From Sphingomonas sp. LR60 (GTDB lineage Bacteria; Pseudomonadota; Alphaproteobacteria; Sphingomonadales; Sphingomonadaceae), in contig NZ_JASPFK010000001.1 of NCBI RefSeq assembly GCF_036855935.1, forward strand, positions 1,676,501 to 1,740,500: a stretch of 64,000 bases of DNA. The letters run 5' to 3'. Under the pieces are notes generated by a model. The model searched no databases and was not told the origin of the DNA. It saw only the letters and a program-made list of their open reading frames with translations. This document shows positions 61,132-64,000 of this stretch, in pieces. The position numbers were made by a program, and so were the translations under genes. How positions within the stretch are numbered: position 1 is the first letter of the stretch; every line of letters begins with the position of its first letter.

Positions 61132-63441
61132 TCAACCGGCGGTGACGAAGCTGTCCATCACGCGCTTGCGCCCGGCCTGCTCGAAATCGATCTCGAGCTT
61201 GTTGCCCTCGATTTCCGCGATCGCGCCATAGCCGAACTTCTGGTGGAAGACGCGCTGTCCCACCGACAGGTCGCCACGTCCCTTGTTCCCCAGGCTCACC
61301 GCCGACGAGCGGCTTTCGACGACGCGTGCCGGTTCGCGCGTGAAGGTACGGTTCGACCATTCGCCGCCCGGCTTCGCGCCGAGCGTTCCCGCAGCGCGCT
61401 GCCACCCGGGTCCGCGCCCGGTGCCGCGCGCGACATCCGCGAACGGATCGGCGCGCTCGGACCAATTCGCGCGCCACAGGCTCTCGCCGCCGGACATGCT
61501 CGTCTCGCTCTCGACATGCTGCGGCGGCAACTCGCCGACGAAGCGCGACGGGATCGAACTGGTCCACTGGCCATAGATGCGGCGGTTGGCCGCATGGAGG
61601 ATCGTCGCCAGCCGACGCGCGCGCGTGATCGCGACATAGGCCAGCCGGCGTTCCTCCTCCAACGAGCGCGTCCCGCCCTCATCGAGCGACCGCTGCGAAG
61701 GGAAAAGCCCTTCTTCCCAGCCGGCAAGGAACACGGTGTCGAACTCCAGCCCCTTGGCGGCATGGATCGTCATGATCGTGACCTTGGGATCGTCGCGCGT
61801 CGCCTCATTGTCCATGACCAGGCTGACATGTTCGAGGAACGCGCCGAGGTTTTCATATTCCTCCATCGCGCGAACGAGTTCGGTGAGGTTCTCCAGCCGC
61901 CCCGCTGCCTCGGTCGACTTCTCCGCCTGGTACATTGCGGTATAGCCGCTTTCGTCGAGGATCTGCCGCGCCAGCTCGGGATGCGGCAGATCGCGCGCCA
62001 TGTCGCGCCATCGCGCCACGTCGCCGACAAATCGGCCAAGTGCCTTGCGCGCCTGCGGAGTAAGCTCGTCGGTGTCGAGGATCCGGGCCGCCGCGATCGA
62101 CAGCGGCACACCTTCGGCCCGCGCGAGCTGGTGCAGCTTGGCGATCGCCTTGTCACCCAGTCCGCGCTTCGGCGTGTTGACGATCCGTTCGAATGCCAGA
62201 TCGTCGGCGGGTTGATTGACGACCCGCAGATACGCCAAGGCGTCGCGAATTTCGGCGCGCTCGTAGAAGCGGAAGCCGCCGACGATCCGGTACGGCAACC
62301 CGATCGCAATGAAGCGATCCTCAAACTCGCGGGTCTGGTGCTGTGCGCGAACGAGGATCGCAACCTCGTCGAGGCTTTTGCCGCCGCGCTGCACCGACTC
62401 GATCTCGTCACCGACGCGGCGTGCTTCCTCGGGCCCGTCCCAGACGCCGAGCACCCGCACTTTCTCACCCGCGTCGAGTTCGGTCCACAGCTCCTTGCCG
62501 AGTCGCCCGCCGTTATTCGCGATCACTCCCGAGGCCGCGCCGAGGATGTGCGGCGTCGAACGGTAATTCTGCTCGAGCCGGATCACCTTGGCACCCGGAA
62601 AGTCCTTCTCGAACTTCAGGATGTTCTCGACCTGCGCGCCGCGCCACGAATAGATCGACTGATCGTCGTCGCCGACGCAACAGATGTTGCGCCGCTCCTG
62701 CGCGAGCAACCGCAGCCAGAGGTATTGGACCGAATTGGTGTCCTGATACTCGTCGACCATGATGTAGCGGAAGCGTTGCTGATAGTGTTCCAGTACGCCG
62801 CGATCACGCTTGAGGATGGTGAGCACGTGGAGCAGCAGGTCGCCGAAGTCGCAGGCGTTCACCGCCTTCAGGCGCTCTTGGTATTGCTGATACAACTCGC
62901 CGCCGCGCCCATTGGCATAGCGCTCGCTTTCACCGGCATCGATCTCGGCGGGCACAAGCCCCTTGTTCTTCCACTCGTCGATCAAACCGGCCAGCGACCG
63001 GGCGGGAAAGCGCTTTTCGTCGATGTCCGCCGCGAGGACGAGTTGCTTGAGCAACCGTAATTGATCGTCGGTGTCGAGGATCGTGAAGTTGCTCTGCAAT
63101 CCCACCAGTTCGGCATGGCGACGCAGCATCTTCGCACCGATCGCGTGGAAAGTGCCGAGCCATGGCATCCCCTCCACCGCGTCACCGACCAGCCGACCGA
63201 CCCGCTCGCGCATCTCGCGAGCCGCCTTGTTGGTGAAGGTCACCGACAGGATCTCCGACGGGTACGCGCGCCGCGTCCATAGCAGATGCGCCAATCGCGC
63301 CGTCAGTGCCGCGGTCTTCCCGGTGCCTGCGCCAGCCAGCACCAGCACCGGACCATCGGTCGTCAGCACCGCATCGAGTTGCGGGGAATTGAGGCCGGCC
63401 AGATACGGCGGGTCCTGCGTAGCGGCGGAGAGTTCGGTCAC
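61132..63441 (-). CDS. uvrD: UvrD/PcrA-type superfamily 1A DNA helicase
   Basis: 769 residues. 3'-5' helicase for nucleotide excision and mismatch repair. LNSPQLDAVLTTDGPVLVLA is the Q motif and AGAGTGKTAALTARL is Walker A. DEYQDTNSVQYLWLRLL is Walker B, with motif III in GDDDQSIYSWRGA and motif VI in LAYVAITRARRLATIL. The C-terminal Tudor-like RNA-polymerase-binding patch (QRVFHQKFGYGAIAEIEGNK) is PcrA-like. It converges with no neighbour; 206 bases separate it from urcA. Confidence 0.96.
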   Translation of the reverse strand: MTELSAATQDPPYLAGLNSPQLDAVLTTDGPVLVLAGAGTGKTAALTARLAHLLWTRRAYPSEILSVTFTNKAAREMRERVGRLVGDAVEGMPWLGTFHAIGAKMLRRHAELVGLQSNFTILDTDDQLRLLKQLVLAADIDEKRFPARSLAGLIDEWKNKGLVPAEIDAGESERYANGRGGELYQQYQERLKAVNACDFGDLLLHVLTILKRDRGVLEHYQQRFRYIMVDEYQDTNSVQYLWLRLLAQERRNICCVGDDDQSIYSWRGAQVENILKFEKDFPGAKVIRLEQNYRSTPHILGAASGVIANNGGRLGKELWTELDAGEKVRVLGVWDGPEEARRVGDEIESVQRGGKSLDEVAILVRAQHQTREFEDRFIAIGLPYRIVGGFRFYERAEIRDALAYLRVVNQPADDLAFERIVNTPKRGLGDKAIAKLHQLARAEGVPLSIAAARILDTDELTPQARKALGRFVGDVARWRDMARDLPHPELARQILDESGYTAMYQAEKSTEAAGRLENLTELVRAMEEYENLGAFLEHVSLVMDNEATRDDPKVTIMTIHAAKGLEFDTVFLAGWEEGLFPSQRSLDEGGTRSLEEERRLAYVAITRARRLATILHAANRRIYGQWTSSIPSRFVGELPPQHVESETSMSGGESLWRANWSERADPFADVARGTGRGPGWQRAAGTLGAKPGGEWSNRTFTREPARVVESRSSAVSLGNKGRGDLSVGQRVFHQKFGYGAIAEIEGNKLEIDFEQAGRKRVMDSFVTAG

Positions 63442-63647
63442 CCCGAACAGTTAGGGAACGCAAACGCCCCGGGCAAGCGAAACGGCGAATACTTACAGTC
63501 ACGCAAGCGTCGTGCGGCAGACGCATCTGCGTAAAGCGGCGCGCGTAGGCGCACCACGTCGGCACCCACGCCGCGACGGCAAGTCGCCCGCTTCGATGCA
63601 GAGGCGACGCATGTCGCGGCAGCCGATCCACGCCAGGAGTAACGTCG

Positions 63648-63971
63648 ATGAACCGTTTTCATTTCGCCGCGCTTGCGGCTGCACTTACGCTCGCCATGTT
63701 GCCTTCGATCTCCACGGCCGACCCAGGTCGAGTGCCGCTGACCGCTCGGGTCACCGTGCGCGACCTCGACCTTGCCACTCTCGTCGGCCAAAAGCAGTTC
63801 CGCCAGCGAGTCGCTCACGCGGCTGTGGTCACTTGCGGCACCGCCTTCGACATTCACGACCGGCTCGACGTTCTGCGCTGCCATCGTGAGATGCGCAACG
63901 ACGCGCAGGTGCGTCTTGCCGCGCTTACCCGCGCCCGCGCCATCGAACTGGCGTCGAACACGCGCCGCTGA
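63648..63971 (+). CDS. urcA: UrcA-family exported protein
   Basis: 107 residues from ATG 63648, with upstream AGGAG (CCAGGAGTAACGTCG). Signal peptide FAALAAALTLAMLPSISTA, then the UrcA pattern: RVTVRDLDLATLVGQKQFRQRV followed by two cysteines about 19 residues apart (VVTCGTAFDIHDRLDVLRCH), probably a disulfide, and a basic helix. Numerous in sphingomonads; function unknown. A weak stem ATCCGA/TCGGAT with TTCTT follows at 63969-63993. Confidence 0.85.
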   Translation: MNRFHFAALAAALTLAMLPSISTADPGRVPLTARVTVRDLDLATLVGQKQFRQRVAHAAVVTCGTAFDIHDRLDVLRCHREMRNDAQVRLAALTRARAIELASNTRR

Positions 63972-64000
63972 TCCGATGCGAGGGTCGGATTTCTTCATGG

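Noticed and set aside
60907-63060. A 717-codon plus-strand frame opposite uvrD
   Set aside because: It mirrors uvrD in antisense frame and has no recognisable motif.

Overview
The window looks like chromosomal DNA of a Sphingomonas-type alphaproteobacterium (Sphingomonadaceae). The evidence is high GC with strong third-position G/C bias, the typical gene orders rpsB-tsf-pyrH-frr-uppS-cdsA-dxr-rseP-bamA-ompH-fabZ and lapA-pyrF-trpF-trpB-trpA-accD-folC, small families common in sphingomonads (UrcA, DUF5818, DUF6628-like, PilZ), and an envelope operon lacking lpxD and lpxA. I see no insertion sequence, prophage, integrase, CRISPR array or conjugation gene. Almost everything is core chromosome. 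The one clearly accessory block is a sugar-utilisation locus at 3.4-14.8 kb.

Layout. 0.1-3.3 kb: metG, tatD, an MBL-fold hydrolase and a small membrane protein, each overlapping the next by 1-4 nt. 3.4-9.4 kb (minus): three Tat-exported Gfo/Idh/MocA oxidoreductases, an ApbE-type flavin transferase and a secreted double-DUF1080 (3-keto-disaccharide hydrolase-like) protein. Facing them at 9.6-14.8 kb (plus) are a FadR-type regulator, a large TonB-dependent receptor and a hexuronate-type MFS transporter. A perfect ATGTC-A-GACAT palindrome lies in the divergent promoter. 14.9-18.8 kb: glycerol use (glpK, glpF, glpD). 18.8-30.7 kb (minus): PilZ protein, rpmE, then the translation/lipid-precursor/outer-membrane-assembly operon. 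31-34.6 kb: pssA and psd, icd, a 55-codon DUF5818 gene and tRNA-Ile(CAT). 34.7-39.8 kb: a degenerate sensor kinase, an Lrp regulator, a TPR protein, yaaA and an SDR. 40-45 kb: gyrA, DUF952, DUF488, trmFO. 45-48.9 kb: Lrp regulator divergent from phhA-hppD-hmgA (phenylalanine/tyrosine catabolism to maleylacetoacetate). 48.9-55.5 kb: lapA-pyrF-trpFBA-accD-folC and a hypothetical protein. 55.5-64 kb: an AmpG-like permease, response regulator, rluB-rsmD, an MHS transporter, a candidate sRNA, a DUF5872 protein, uvrD/pcrA and urcA.

The strongest anomaly is technical or evolutionary. Six conserved genes, five of them normally essential (metG, pyrH, gyrA, trpB, accD) plus glpD, are each broken by a single-base indel although both halves are intact and conserved. 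A seventh gene (the DUF1080 protein) seems to have lost its stop codon the same way. The indels fall in G-runs (metG, glpD, pyrH) or at the heptamer CTCGATC (gyrA, trpB, accD). This is best explained by uncorrected sequencing error, so every frameshift here should be treated as provisional.

The best candidate for less-described biology is the exported oxidative sugar locus. Three periplasmic Gfo/Idh/MocA enzymes, a periplasmic 3-keto-glycoside-cleaving-type protein and an ApbE homologue without an obvious flavin-acceptor partner sit under one putative FadR-type switch together with outer- and inner-membrane import.
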